The position numbers and the translations under genes were made by a program. A stretch of 48,952 nucleotides of DNA from assembly GCA_947588655.1 (NCBI GenBank), contig CANPYS010000012.1, positions 1-48,952 on the forward strand, given 5' to 3'. The stretch is from an uncultured Alphaproteobacteria bacterium. Lineage in GTDB: Bacteria; Pseudomonadota; Alphaproteobacteria; RF32; CAG-239. A model generated the notes under the pieces. The model searched no databases and was not told where the DNA came from. It saw only the letters and a list, made by a program, of their open reading frames with translations. Of this stretch, positions 1 to 9,600 are shown one piece after another; positions within the stretch are counted from its first letter, which is position 1; each line of letters opens with the position of its first letter.

Positions 1-104
1 AAGTTCAGCATGACATTTGAGGTCGTTTCAGGATGACGATTCGGAGGGGATGCTGAAACAAGTTCAGCATGACATTTGGGGTCGTTTCAGGATGACGATT
101 CGGA
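1..104. repeat. Tandem palindromic intergenic repeat, period 59 bp
   Basis: Two head-to-tail copies, 1-59 and 60-about 104, differ at very few positions. Each carries an inverted pair ATGCTGAA / TTCAGCAT around a short loop and a second motif containing GTCGTTTCAGGATGACG. Related sequence lies in opposite orientation at 35945-36035, so in both places it sits just upstream of a cysteine-rich secreted protein gene. This looks like a dispersed palindromic element rather than coding sequence. The open frame running through it into the next gene is treated as accidental. Confidence 0.8.
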
Positions 105-130
105 AGAATTTGGGCGAAAGGATAAAGACA

Positions 131-2680
131 ATGAAGTACATTTTATTTTTGATAGCAATTTTGTTTTCGGGGCAAGCGGTGGCTTTGGAGTGTGTCAAGC
201 AACCAAGTTGCGCTGCTTTAGGCTATAAGCAAGAAAACGACCCTATGTGCGCCGATGACGGTTATATTCTTTGCCCTTTTGATTTTTCCTATAAAAAATG
301 TGCAGAATTTGATTGTGCAAAGCTCGGTTTTACAAAGTCTGAGAAATCTTCTTGGTGTGGTAAAATCAGCTATTGCCTAACAGATAAGTCTTATTCTGCT
401 TGTGTTGAAGATATTCCCTGTGCCGAGGGTTACACAAAAGAAATTCATGATATTGACGCTTGTGGTGAGACGGGTGCTTTAGGTTGGGCTTTAGAATCGT
501 ACAGTCAAAATCCGCTTTGCAAAAAATGCACACCCAAAACTTGTTCAAAAGGTTCTCTTTTTACCGATATTTCAGAATGTTCATTCTCAGGCACAAAATA
601 TGCCGAATTGGTTGAGACCGAAAGTTATGCTGGTAATGAGGCGTGTAAAGAATGCGTTTGCCACGCCGATGAAGCAAAATGCCCATGGAATAAAGATAAC
701 GTTGGCAAAGACGGTCAAGTTTCAGGCGAAGTCTGTTGCAATGGTAATAGTACACAATGTCAAAACCATTGCCAAGCGGTTGTTGTGCCGGATCACGCGT
801 CAACAACAGAAACATGTTCGGCATGCGGACAAACTGTTCCGACGGCATGGGAATGCCATGCGGGTTATACGCGCGTAGACGATATTTGCCAACCGTCGCA
901 ATGTTTGAACAACGGCTCCACATCACAAGATTTAACAGAATGTTTGAAAGCGCCGTTTAGCTATTTAGGAACAAAATATGCTAGCCGAACAGAAACAGGA
1001 CAATATTCTGGTACAGAAAAATGTTATACATGTTCATGTGACACAAGCTCTGCTTATAGCGCTTGCACTTGGGATGAGAGTAAGAGGGGTGCAAATGGAA
1101 CTTTAGAAGATCCATGTTGTAACGGCAAATACGCCACTTGTAACACGACTTGTTCGCCTGTAACGGTGCCTGATTATGCCACAGGTAAAGATTATTGTGA
1201 CGGGTGTGGTAAATCAGGTTATACAGGTTGGGATTGCAATCAAGGATATGAGAACAACAATGCCGGCGGATGTCAAATCAGGACATGTCCGAGTGGTTTT
1301 GTAACGGAGTCTAATGTGGCGGGCTGTGGTACAAAAGACGGTTGGCATTTAGGGGCAGAAACAAATGGATACAGTGGCGCTGAGATATGCAAGAAATGTG
1401 AGGCAAACACCTGTGAGGGGTATCCGTTAGGGAATTGTCCGGATAAAGGTCATTGCACACCATGTCAGAAAGGCGATGCGCAGGCTTTCCGGTTAGAAAG
1501 TTGTGACAACTACTGGACACCAAATGCTAATAAAACAGCTTGCGAACCTGCGGCTTGCTTAAAAGGCGACACGTCTAGTGATACAGCGAACTGTTACTCT
1601 GGATTATATGGCGCCACCAAAACACTTAATGGTTATTATTCGGGAAACAGTCCATGTTATGATTGTCAATGCAATGCCACAGAATGCACTTGGGATAATA
1701 ACAACAAAGGAACAAGTGGTAGTTTAAGCACCAAGTGTTGCAATGATAAATATAAAGATTGCACCGATAATACAATATCTGTAACTGTTCCCGAAAACGC
1801 CACTTGTAATGGATATCATTCAGCATGTGGAAAGAATGATAAATGTAAATCTTGGGCGTGTAATGAGGGATTTGTGATAAGAGATGACGCATGCATGGTA
1901 CCATGTAAAGTTGGCAATGTGTTTTATGCGGACGGAAGTTGTGGCGATGTGAAAAACTATACCAAAGGTTCAGGCAAAATACCGGTTGGCGTGGTGTATT
2001 GGATTAAAGACCAAGGTGCGCATGGTAAGGTGATTAACTTGAAAGACTTAGGTAGAGAAGCGGATAATAAGTCATTTGATCCGACAAATCCGTATAAAAC
2101 AGCGCATTTGTATTGGGGATATTATAGGTATAATGTTCCAAATCTGAAAGATTATGGATATGATAATAATACACTAGCAGCATTGCAGAATAGAGATTCT
2201 GATTTATATAATGGTAAGGAAAATACAGATAAGATATTAGCAGATTCTGGTCCAGCTAATTGTAGCTATGGGAAAGACACTGAACAATATTATCAATCTT
2301 GTATACCGCAAGCGGCTCAGGCGGCACGGGCTTTTTATCCTCCAGTAGTTCAACCGAATAATCAGATTGTTGGTGCAGGGCATTGGTATTTACCCGCGCT
2401 TGGAGAGTTAATGGAGCTATATGGATATAACAATAGTGAAATAACGAAGTATTCAGGGACATCAGGCGCCAAGAGCAATAACAAAACTATAATAAACAAT
2501 ACCTTGAGCGCTTTGAAGAGCAAGAGTGTTGATGCTGAAACGCTAACAAAAGAGTGGTATTGGTCGTCGACAGAGAAAGATACTGAGGATTCATGGGGGC
2601 TCAGGATGAGTGATGGTTTCCGGTTCGATTTGAATAAGAACTTCAATTTTTACTATCTTCGTGTGGGCTTAGAGTTTTAG
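131..2680 (+). CDS. Secreted cysteine-rich repeat protein with C-terminal DUF1566-like domain (paralogue A)
   Basis: An 849-aa protein of unknown function. I start it at ATG 131, preceded by GAAAGGA, because a typical Sec signal peptide begins there (MKYILFLIAILFSGQAVA); an upstream frame start at 17 lies in repeat DNA. After the signal come about 75 residues with many cysteines that are shared with the proteins at 34717-35922 and 38976-40175. Next come about three cysteine-rich modules near residues 175-290, 300-410 and 510-590, each with a CC pair, a V-VP element and a W-C--GY element. From about residue 590 a cysteine-poor domain contains WYLPALGE near 750 and WYWSSTE near 808, followed by GFRF and LRVG, resembling DUF1566/Lcl-type C-lectin-like domains. 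Disulfide-rich extracellular or surface location is inferred. Binding partners cannot be read from the sequence. Confidence 0.85.
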   Translation: MKYILFLIAILFSGQAVALECVKQPSCAALGYKQENDPMCADDGYILCPFDFSYKKCAEFDCAKLGFTKSEKSSWCGKISYCLTDKSYSACVEDIPCAEGYTKEIHDIDACGETGALGWALESYSQNPLCKKCTPKTCSKGSLFTDISECSFSGTKYAELVETESYAGNEACKECVCHADEAKCPWNKDNVGKDGQVSGEVCCNGNSTQCQNHCQAVVVPDHASTTETCSACGQTVPTAWECHAGYTRVDDICQPSQCLNNGSTSQDLTECLKAPFSYLGTKYASRTETGQYSGTEKCYTCSCDTSSAYSACTWDESKRGANGTLEDPCCNGKYATCNTTCSPVTVPDYATGKDYCDGCGKSGYTGWDCNQGYENNNAGGCQIRTCPSGFVTESNVAGCGTKDGWHLGAETNGYSGAEICKKCEANTCEGYPLGNCPDKGHCTPCQKGDAQAFRLESCDNYWTPNANKTACEPAACLKGDTSSDTANCYSGLYGATKTLNGYYSGNSPCYDCQCNATECTWDNNNKGTSGSLSTKCCNDKYKDCTDNTISVTVPENATCNGYHSACGKNDKCKSWACNEGFVIRDDACMVPCKVGNVFYADGSCGDVKNYTKGSGKIPVGVVYWIKDQGAHGKVINLKDLGREADNKSFDPTNPYKTAHLYWGYYRYNVPNLKDYGYDNNTLAALQNRDSDLYNGKENTDKILADSGPANCSYGKDTEQYYQSCIPQAAQAARAFYPPVVQPNNQIVGAGHWYLPALGELMELYGYNNSEITKYSGTSGAKSNNKTIINNTLSALKSKSVDAETLTKEWYWSSTEKDTEDSWGLRMSDGFRFDLNKNFNFYYLRVGLEF

Positions 2681-2700
2681 AATTGAAAGTTGCGAACAAA

Positions 2701-2728
2701 AACACACCCCTCGTTTGAGGGGTGTGTT
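2701..2728 (-). terminator. Rho-independent terminator of adhE, possibly shared
   Basis: A perfect 12-bp stem (AACACACCCCTC / GAGGGGTGTGTT) with loop GTTT. On the minus strand it is followed by a run of T, as expected for a terminator after adhE. It also lies just beyond the convergent gene ending at 2680, so it may stop both transcripts. Confidence 0.85.
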
Positions 2729-2740
2729 AGTTCATTAAGG

Positions 2741-5353
2741 TTATAAGTTGAAATTATATTTTCCGGCATACGCCAACCGATAAAGTTGTTCAATCTCCTT
2801 AATCAGCGGATAGCGCGGGTTAGAGCCTGTGCATTGGTCGTCAAAGGCCAAGGTCGGAAGTGTTTCCATCGCCTTTTCAAAATCGGCCTCCGATACACCC
2901 CAAGCTTTGATTGAAGGCGGAATATCAATTTGTTTTTTCAAATCTTCAATTGCCTTAATCAGGTTTTCAACCTTTTCATCATCGGTTTTGCCCTTTAAGC
3001 CCAAGCCTGCCGCAAAAGAGGCATAAGCCGCTTTGGCATTCGGGAAACGATATTGCGGAAAGGCGCATTGTTTGCAGGGGCAATCGGTGGCGTTGTAACG
3101 AATGACCTGTGAAATCAGCAACGCATTAGCTATACCGTGCGGAATGTGAAATGCCGCGCCAAGCTTGTGCGCCATGGAGTGGCAAACGCCCAAGAATGCG
3201 TTTGCAAACGCCATACCGGCAATGGTTGCCGCATGGTGCATGCGTTCACGCGCTTCAAAATCAGCCGTTTTATAAGATTTCGGCAAATATTCCATCACAA
3301 GCCGACCGGCCTCAAGCGAAAGACCGCGTGTATATTCGGTCGCCATAGATGAAACATAAGATTCCAAAGCGTGCGTTAAAACGTCAATACCTGATGCCGC
3401 ACACAAACCTTTCGGCATGGTGGTGACTAAATCAGCGTCCACAATCGCCATGGAAGGTGTGAGGGCATAATCGGCAATGGCATATTTAATGTTTGCCTTG
3501 TCATCGGTGATAATTGAAAACGGCGTGACTTCCGAACCTGTACCCGATGTGGTCGGAATCGCCACCAAGAGAGCCTTTTCACCAAGCGGCGGAAATTCAA
3601 AAATACGTTTGCGAATATCCATAAAGCGCATGGCTAAATCTTCAAACTTGAGTTCAGGATGTTCGTACATAATCCACAAAATTTTGGCCGCATCAATCGG
3701 TGAGCCGCCACCAAGGGCGATGATGACATCCGGTTGGAAAGTATCCAACATTTTTTTGGCGCCGTTAATGGTCGTTAAGTCCGGATCCGGGCGAACATCA
3801 GAGAAAATTTGATATCGGATACCCAAAGTTTCTAAAATATCTGTCACTTTTGCGGTAAAGCCCAAATCAAATAAAGATTTATCGGTAATCAGGAATGCGC
3901 GCTTTTTGCCTTTCAGTTCTTTCAAGGCAAAAGACAAGCTCCCCGGTTTGAAATAAATCTTGGGCGGAACTTTAAACCAAAGCATATTTTCTTCTCTTTT
4001 TGCAACAGTTTTAATATTCATCAGATGTTTCACTCCCACGTTTTCGCTAACGGAGTTGCCGCCCCAAGAGCCGCACCCCAAAGTTAATGAAGGTTCAAGT
4101 CTAAAGTTATAAATATCGCCGATAGCGCCTTGCGATGACGGACAGTTAATCATCACGCGACCGGTGTGCATTAAGTGTCCGAACGCTTTAATGCGTTCAT
4201 CATTGCAAGGGTTGGTGTACAAAACCGACGTATGCCCGTTGCCGCCAAAAGTGACCAAACTCTTGGCAAGCTTTGTGGCTTGTTCATAATCAGCGGCTTT
4301 GTAAAGCGCCAACACCGGCGAAAGTTTTTCCATGGAAAAAGGCTCTTCTTTGCCAACCTTGGAACATTCGGCAATCAAGACCTTTGTTTCGGGGCGCACT
4401 TTAATGCCTGCCATCTCGGCAATTTTTGCCGCCGGCTGACCGACAATCGCCGAATTAAGCTTGCCGTCTAAGGCAATCACAGTCCCAAGTTTTTCCTTTT
4501 CTTTGGGCGATAAAATATAAGCGCCACGTTTTAAGAACTCCGCCTTTAAGGCATCATAAATGCTTTTAACCGCCACAACCGATTGCTCGGAAGCGCAAAT
4601 CATACCGTTATCAAAGGTTTTAGAAAGCAAAACGGAGCTGACCGCCGTTTGAATATCAGCTGTTTCATCAATTACGGCAGGGGTGTTGCCCGCGCCCACG
4701 CCAATTGCCGGTGTGCCGGACGAATATGCCGCTTTGACCATGCCGGGGCCACCGGTTGCCAAAATCAAATCAGCCGATTGCATCAAATATTGCGTGCCAA
4801 ACAGCGAGGGGTTGTCAAGCCAACCGATAATGTCTGCCGGCGCACCTGCTTTGACGGCTTCTTCCAAGATAATCCGTGCTGTTTCAATGGTGCAACTTTT
4901 GGCGCGCGGATGCGGTGAAAAGATAATGCCGTTGCGCGTTTTTAAGGCAATCAGGGCTTTAAAAATAACCGTAGAAGTCGGGTTTGTGGTTGGGATAACA
5001 CCCGCAATCACGCCAATCGGCTCGGCAATTTTAATAACGCCGTTTTCTTTATCTTCTTCCAAAATGCCGCAGGTTTTGATGTTTTTATACTTGTTGTAAA
5101 TGTATTCTGAAGCATAGTGATTTTTAATGACCTTATCTTCCACAACGCCCATGCCGGTTTCCGCTACCGCCATTTTGGCAAGCGGAATACGAAGCGAGCT
5201 CATCTTCAGCGCCACGCGCCGAAAAATCTCGTCTACTTGCTCTTCCGTATACTCGGCAAATTTTTGTTGTGCTTTTTTAACCTTTTCCACAAGCGCGTCA
5301 ATTTGCTGTTGCTCTTGCGCTTCTGTTAAAGGTTTTTGTTCTTTTTGCACCAT
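2741..5353 (-). CDS. adhE: Bifunctional acetaldehyde-CoA/alcohol dehydrogenase AdhE
   Basis: An 870-aa fusion enzyme that reduces acetyl-CoA to acetaldehyde and then ethanol, reoxidising NADH during fermentation. The N-terminal half is a CoA-acylating aldehyde dehydrogenase with the catalytic cysteine in FDNGMICASEQ. The C-terminal half is an iron-dependent alcohol dehydrogenase with GGGSPIDAAK and the metal-site segments DVLTHALESYVS and CHSMAHKLGAAFHIPHG. The length is close to the E. coli enzyme (891 aa). I use ATG 5353, preceded by AAAAGGAGA, rather than the longer frame start at 5440, whose extra residues are not family-like. It is a single gene, divergent from the stomatin gene, with its own terminator. 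Its presence implies anaerobic or microaerobic fermentation. Confidence 0.97.
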   Translation of the reverse strand: MVQKEQKPLTEAQEQQQIDALVEKVKKAQQKFAEYTEEQVDEIFRRVALKMSSLRIPLAKMAVAETGMGVVEDKVIKNHYASEYIYNKYKNIKTCGILEEDKENGVIKIAEPIGVIAGVIPTTNPTSTVIFKALIALKTRNGIIFSPHPRAKSCTIETARIILEEAVKAGAPADIIGWLDNPSLFGTQYLMQSADLILATGGPGMVKAAYSSGTPAIGVGAGNTPAVIDETADIQTAVSSVLLSKTFDNGMICASEQSVVAVKSIYDALKAEFLKRGAYILSPKEKEKLGTVIALDGKLNSAIVGQPAAKIAEMAGIKVRPETKVLIAECSKVGKEEPFSMEKLSPVLALYKAADYEQATKLAKSLVTFGGNGHTSVLYTNPCNDERIKAFGHLMHTGRVMINCPSSQGAIGDIYNFRLEPSLTLGCGSWGGNSVSENVGVKHLMNIKTVAKREENMLWFKVPPKIYFKPGSLSFALKELKGKKRAFLITDKSLFDLGFTAKVTDILETLGIRYQIFSDVRPDPDLTTINGAKKMLDTFQPDVIIALGGGSPIDAAKILWIMYEHPELKFEDLAMRFMDIRKRIFEFPPLGEKALLVAIPTTSGTGSEVTPFSIITDDKANIKYAIADYALTPSMAIVDADLVTTMPKGLCAASGIDVLTHALESYVSSMATEYTRGLSLEAGRLVMEYLPKSYKTADFEARERMHHAATIAGMAFANAFLGVCHSMAHKLGAAFHIPHGIANALLISQVIRYNATDCPCKQCAFPQYRFPNAKAAYASFAAGLGLKGKTDDEKVENLIKAIEDLKKQIDIPPSIKAWGVSEADFEKAMETLPTLAFDDQCTGSNPRYPLIKEIEQLYRLAYAGKYNFNL

Positions 5354-5588
5354 TTTAACATCTCCTTTTCTAAAAATTTGCCTATAATTTTGGCATAAAT
5401 AAGTTGAAAAACAATTAATTTTAGGGAAAAATTCAATCACATCTTATTTCATATTTGTTGCAAAATGAGGGAACGTGTCTAGCTACACATCTAGCGCAGT
5501 TTTGGGTGCAAAAAGATATGCATTTTGTTGCTTTTGGCGGGCTGAAACTTTATATTAAATTCAGGTCTAACGATAAAGGAGATTTTCA
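5354..5588. promoter_or_regulatory. Divergent promoter region between adhE and the stomatin gene
   Basis: This 235-bp gap separates two divergent genes. For the plus-strand gene, TTGCTT at 5528-5533 and TATATT at 5551-5556 are 17 bp apart and form a credible sigma-70 promoter about 30 bp before the start. For adhE only a weak TATAGG-like box is visible on the minus strand near 5385-5391. The segment also contains a copy of a dispersed motif at 5469-5516. Confidence 0.55.
5469..5516 (+). repeat. Dispersed GGGAAC...CTAG...TTTT...CAAAA repeat, stand-alone copy
   Basis: Starts GGGAACGTGTCTA, continues through CATCTAGCGC and ends TTTTGGGTGCAAAAAG. It aligns with the left end of the composite repeats at 34411 (after atpD) and 38669 (overlapping the end of atpC). 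This copy lies in a promoter region with no atp gene nearby, which suggests the motif is a repeat in its own right rather than a piece of atpC. Confidence 0.5.
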
Positions 5589-6350
5589 ATGGATGATAAT
5601 TTTTGGGTAACGGCTCTGCCCGTTTTGTTTGTTGTTTTTGTTTTTCTTATTATCCCGGGGTTTCGGGTTGTGATGCAATATGAGCGCGGCATTATCTTCA
5701 CGCTTGGGCGTTACACCTCAACGCGCAATCCGGGGTTAAGGTGGTTTTTGCCTTATATTCAGCGTATGGAAAAAATTGATATGCGAATTGTAACCGTGGA
5801 TATCCCAAAACAAGAAGTGATGACTAAAGATAATATTCCTGTCAACATTAATGCGGTGGTTTATTTTAAGGTCAAAAATCCTGAAAAAGCCGTAATAGAA
5901 ATTTCAGATTATACTTTCGCGGTGGTCCAACAAAGTCAATCGGCTTTAAAAGATGTGATTGGCACAAACGATTTAGATACAACGCTTTCGGAACGTAAGC
6001 GCATTGGCGAAGAAATTAAGGAAATTGTGGATCAGTCAACCGATAAATGGGGCATTGATATTGAGGCAATCAACGTGCAGGAAATTGAACTGCCGGAAGA
6101 TATGAAACGCGCGATGGCCAAGCAGGCCGAGGCTGAACGCAACCGTCGTGCGATGATTATTGCCGCGCAAGGCGAAGTGGAATCCGCCAAGAAAATGCTT
6201 GAAGCGGCGCAAACCTTGGAGAAAAGTCCTGTCACGATGCAACTCAAAACATTGCAAACGTTAAAAGATATCTCTGCCTCGCAGTCGCAAACAATTGCCC
6301 TGTTCCCCGCAGAACTAACGAATGGACTTTTTAGGAAAAACGCCCAATAA
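5589..6350 (+). CDS. Stomatin/prohibitin-like SPFH membrane protein (slipin)
   Basis: A 253-aa protein with one N-terminal membrane segment (about residues 8-27) followed directly by an SPFH domain (YERGIIFTLGRY near residues 34-45). A charged helical stretch rich in A, E, K and R (about residues 170-210) probably mediates oligomerisation. Family members form membrane-associated rings or microdomains and regulate proteases or channels. Bacterial slipins are commonly paired with an NfeD gene; none is seen here, since adhE is upstream and the CRISPR locus downstream. The start at 5589 has AAAGGAG at good spacing. The gene ends in a strong terminator and looks monocistronic. Confidence 0.9.
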   Translation: MDDNFWVTALPVLFVVFVFLIIPGFRVVMQYERGIIFTLGRYTSTRNPGLRWFLPYIQRMEKIDMRIVTVDIPKQEVMTKDNIPVNINAVVYFKVKNPEKAVIEISDYTFAVVQQSQSALKDVIGTNDLDTTLSERKRIGEEIKEIVDQSTDKWGIDIEAINVQEIELPEDMKRAMAKQAEAERNRRAMIIAAQGEVESAKKMLEAAQTLEKSPVTMQLKTLQTLKDISASQSQTIALFPAELTNGLFRKNAQ

Positions 6351-6385
6351 GCGCCTAAGATAATAAAGCAACTGATAACTTGTTT

Positions 6386-6424
6386 ATGCTTAAAAGAGTC
6401 TTCCCTCTTTTAAGCATATCTTTT
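6386..6424 (+). terminator. Terminator of the stomatin gene
   Basis: A perfect 13-bp stem (ATGCTTAAAAGAG / CTCTTTTAAGCAT) with a 6-nt loop, followed by a T-rich tail. It lies 36 bp after the stop codon. Confidence 0.85.
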
Positions 6425-6445
6425 ATTCAAAAGCCTATTTATAGA

Positions 6446-6562
6446 TAAAAAAAAGGGGATGACTACACACCGACAAGTCGGCTATCGTCAGAACCCCACT
6501 CGAAATTTTCGATTGTTACAGCTCGCTTTCCAAATTTGACATAACATCAAAAATTTCTTGAA
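6446..6562 (-). ncRNA. Predicted tracrRNA of the type II-C system
   Basis: On the plus strand, 6515-6542 matches the first 28 nt of the CRISPR repeat in crRNA orientation at 24 positions. Three of the four differences would be G-U wobbles in the RNA duplex, so a minus-strand RNA would pair with the crRNA almost throughout. Downstream in the RNA comes a small hairpin (TCGAA / TTCGA). A larger nested hairpin follows, closed by GGGG / CCCC and containing GAC/GTC and CCGAC / GTCGG stems, and then eight U residues from the A-run at 6447-6454, a clear intrinsic terminator. Ends are approximate (start about 6562 from the promoter, end about 6446). It is transcribed divergently from cas9. Confidence 0.9.
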
Positions 6563-6568
6563 CAAATA

Positions 6569-6597
6569 TATATATAATATGTTAAACAGGTTGTCAA
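6569..6597 (-). promoter_or_regulatory. Promoter of the tracrRNA
   Basis: On the minus strand, TTGACA (6592-6597) and TATATA (6569-6574) are separated by 17 bp. This places the transcript start about 15-20 nt upstream of the anti-repeat. The region overlaps the probable cas9 promoter area, so both transcripts start from the same 100-bp segment. No equally good promoter was seen for cas9. Confidence 0.8.
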
Positions 6598-6625
6598 GGG
6601 GTAATTTCGTAAAAGAGGTGCTTAA

Positions 6626-9600
6626 ATGAAAAAAAGAGTTTTAGGTTTAGATGTTGGTGTTGGTTCAATAGGTTGGGCTGTTGTTGATATTGAAGAAAAA
6701 GAGGAAAGGAAGGTAGTAAACGCTGATATAAATAATTCTGCCAAAATAAATGATGAAAAAATAGTAGGCGCCGGTGTCAGAATCTTTCAGCAACCGATTG
6801 ACCGTAATAAAAAGAGTTTGGCCCTTATTCGTGGAGAGGCAAGGCGTGCCAGAGCAACCATTGAACGTAAGGCGGAAAGGTTAAAATATCTCATAAAATT
6901 AGCCAAAAAATATGCTTTAATTAATGACACTTTTAAACTTTCGGATTTTGATGCTCCGAAAAACACTTCCCCAAAAGAATGGGATGTATGGGGCTTAAGA
7001 GATCGTGCCGTCACAGAAAAATTATCAAATCTTGAAATTTTTAGGGTTTTATACCATATAGCAAATCATAGAGGTTTTTATTTTCCGACAAAAGCTGAAC
7101 GTATGGATGAAGTGGCTCAAAAAGAAGATAAAATCACGGATGAAGAGGCAAAGAAAAAAGCCGATGAAAATAAAAAAATTAAAAATTCTCTCCGCAAAAA
7201 TCACAAGGCTTTTTTGGAAGGAAAATATCAAACAATAGGGCAATATATATCTCAATTATCACAAAAACATAATAAATCTGATGATTATTCTCTTTCAATT
7301 CAAAGAGAAGATTTACGAGAGGAAGCAAGAAAAATCTTTGAATTTCAGCGTTCAAAAGGAAATTCTGCTCTTTGTACGGAATTTGAGGAACAATACATTA
7401 ATAATGTTTTGATGTATATGACACCAATAAATGAGAAAAAACTCCAAAAAATGATGGGAATTTGTGAGCTTACAGGGGAAATTTGTTTCCCTAAGGAAGG
7501 TTATGCTTCAGAACTTTTTACTTTTTATAATCGGCTGAATAATTTGGCTATAGAAAATAAATCGTTCAAAACATCTGAAAAAAATAAAGATAAGAAAATC
7601 TCTGAAATCAAAGAAAAAATTTTACAATTAGCACTTCAAAAAGAAAAAGTCAGCTTTTCTGATTTAAGAGAAATTTTAAATCTTACCGATTTTGATGACA
7701 AGTTTAATCTTTGCTCATATCGTGAATTTAATCCGGAATATGAAAAGATAATAACCATTAAACGTGATAAAATTGAAAACATCAAAATTGATGATTTTTC
7801 CATGTACAATATACAAGGGGAAACAGATGTTTATAATTGTTGGCAAGATGTAAAACCAAAAGTTAAGCAATATTTTGATAAAAACAAAGATGCTAAAGAT
7901 AAAAAATATTATTTTTCTGATATCAGAAAAATGATACCCAATCACCAAGATGAAGGCTTACGTTTTGAAAAATTGAAAAAAGACTATTGCCTCAGTAAAG
8001 AAGAAATTGGCGAAAAAGACTATTATGCCCAGTTTGAAAAAGATACATTCGTATCTTTTCCCGGATACCATAAACTCAAGAAAAAATTAAAAGACGATTT
8101 CAATAAATTATCTGTAGAAAATCTTAATGATATTGCCGAAGCCCTTGTCTATTGCAAAAGCGATGAAACACGCAGAGAATATTTAATTAAAAAAGGCATT
8201 CAAGACGAATCGCTTATCTCTCAGATATTAGATCTCAATATGAATGATTTATCAAAGTTTTCTAGAGTGGCTTTAACAAAATTAAATGAGCAGCTTGAAA
8301 AGGGGCTGTTGTTTAATGATGCCAAAAAAGAAGCAGGATTTGAGAAAAAAGAAACGAAGAAAACGCTTCAAATAGATAAATATTCAGGCTTTTTTGAAAA
8401 CAATCCGACTGTAGCAAGAATTATTTCCCAGTTGAGAAAAGTGATTAATGCCATAACGCGAAATGAAAAATATAAAGGCATTGATGAAATTCATATTGAG
8501 CTAGCCACGGATGTTGCTAATTCCAAAGATAAAAAAGCCAGAATTGAAAATGGTCAATTTCGTTATAAACAGCAAAAAGATCTTGCAAGAGAACGTTGTA
8601 AAGAGTTAGGTCTAAATCCTGATGATGGCGATACTTTGTTGCGTTTCAGACTTGCCGAGGAACAAGACTGGCAATGTTTGTATTCCGGCATCCATATTTC
8701 ACCAGTAGAGTCTGGTAAGGCGCCTTGTGGTCAAATCAGTATTTTTGATTGTCAAATTGATCATATCATACCGATAAGCCGTTCTTTTAACGATAGTTTG
8801 AACAATAAAACTTTATGCGCCGATAAAGAAAATCAGCAAAAAAGGAACATGCTTCCATTTGAATATTTCAAAAGTGTCAAAACTGAGGAAGAATGGGAGA
8901 TTTTTAAAGCACGTGTCAAAAATTTGAACAAGCTTTCTTATACCAAGAAAAACAATCTTTTAAGAGAGCAATTTACCCAAGAAGATATGGATAAATTCAT
9001 TTCCAGAGACTTAAATAATACAAGATACGCTTGTCGTCATATTGCAGAATATTTGAGAGAACATTTTGATTTTTCTACTGCACCGAATCAAAATATTTCG
9101 GATAGTAAGAGGATAATGGTTCTTGGCGGTGGTATTACGGCGAAACTCCGGCATATGTGGGGACTTGATAAAAATCGTGATGAAAGCAATAAACATCATG
9201 CTCAAGACGCCATTGTCATCGCTTGTGCAGATGATGGTCATATTTATTATATATGCAGTATCTTAAAGGACTTAGAAGAAAAAGGTCAACGCCCAAAGCA
9301 CCATTTGATTATGCCATGGAAAACTTTCCGCGAAGATGTCCAAAAGACTTTAGATAACATTTTTGTTTCACATCAAAGCAGGCATAAAGCTACCGGTGAA
9401 ATTCATGAAGCGACCATTCGTACTCTTAATCCTAATCATAAAAATTATAATCCTAAAAATTTAAAATCCGGGATGAAGATTCGTGGAGGCCTAGCGAATT
9501 ACGGTGAAATGCTTCGTACAGATGTTTTTGTGAAGAAAACAAAAACAGGTAAAAATAATTTTTATCTTGTACCCGTTTATCTTTCTGATATGGGAAAAGA

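Noticed and set aside
17-130. N-terminal extension of paralogue A
   Set aside because: It is translated from the palindromic repeat; the signal peptide and ribosome-binding site start the protein at 131.
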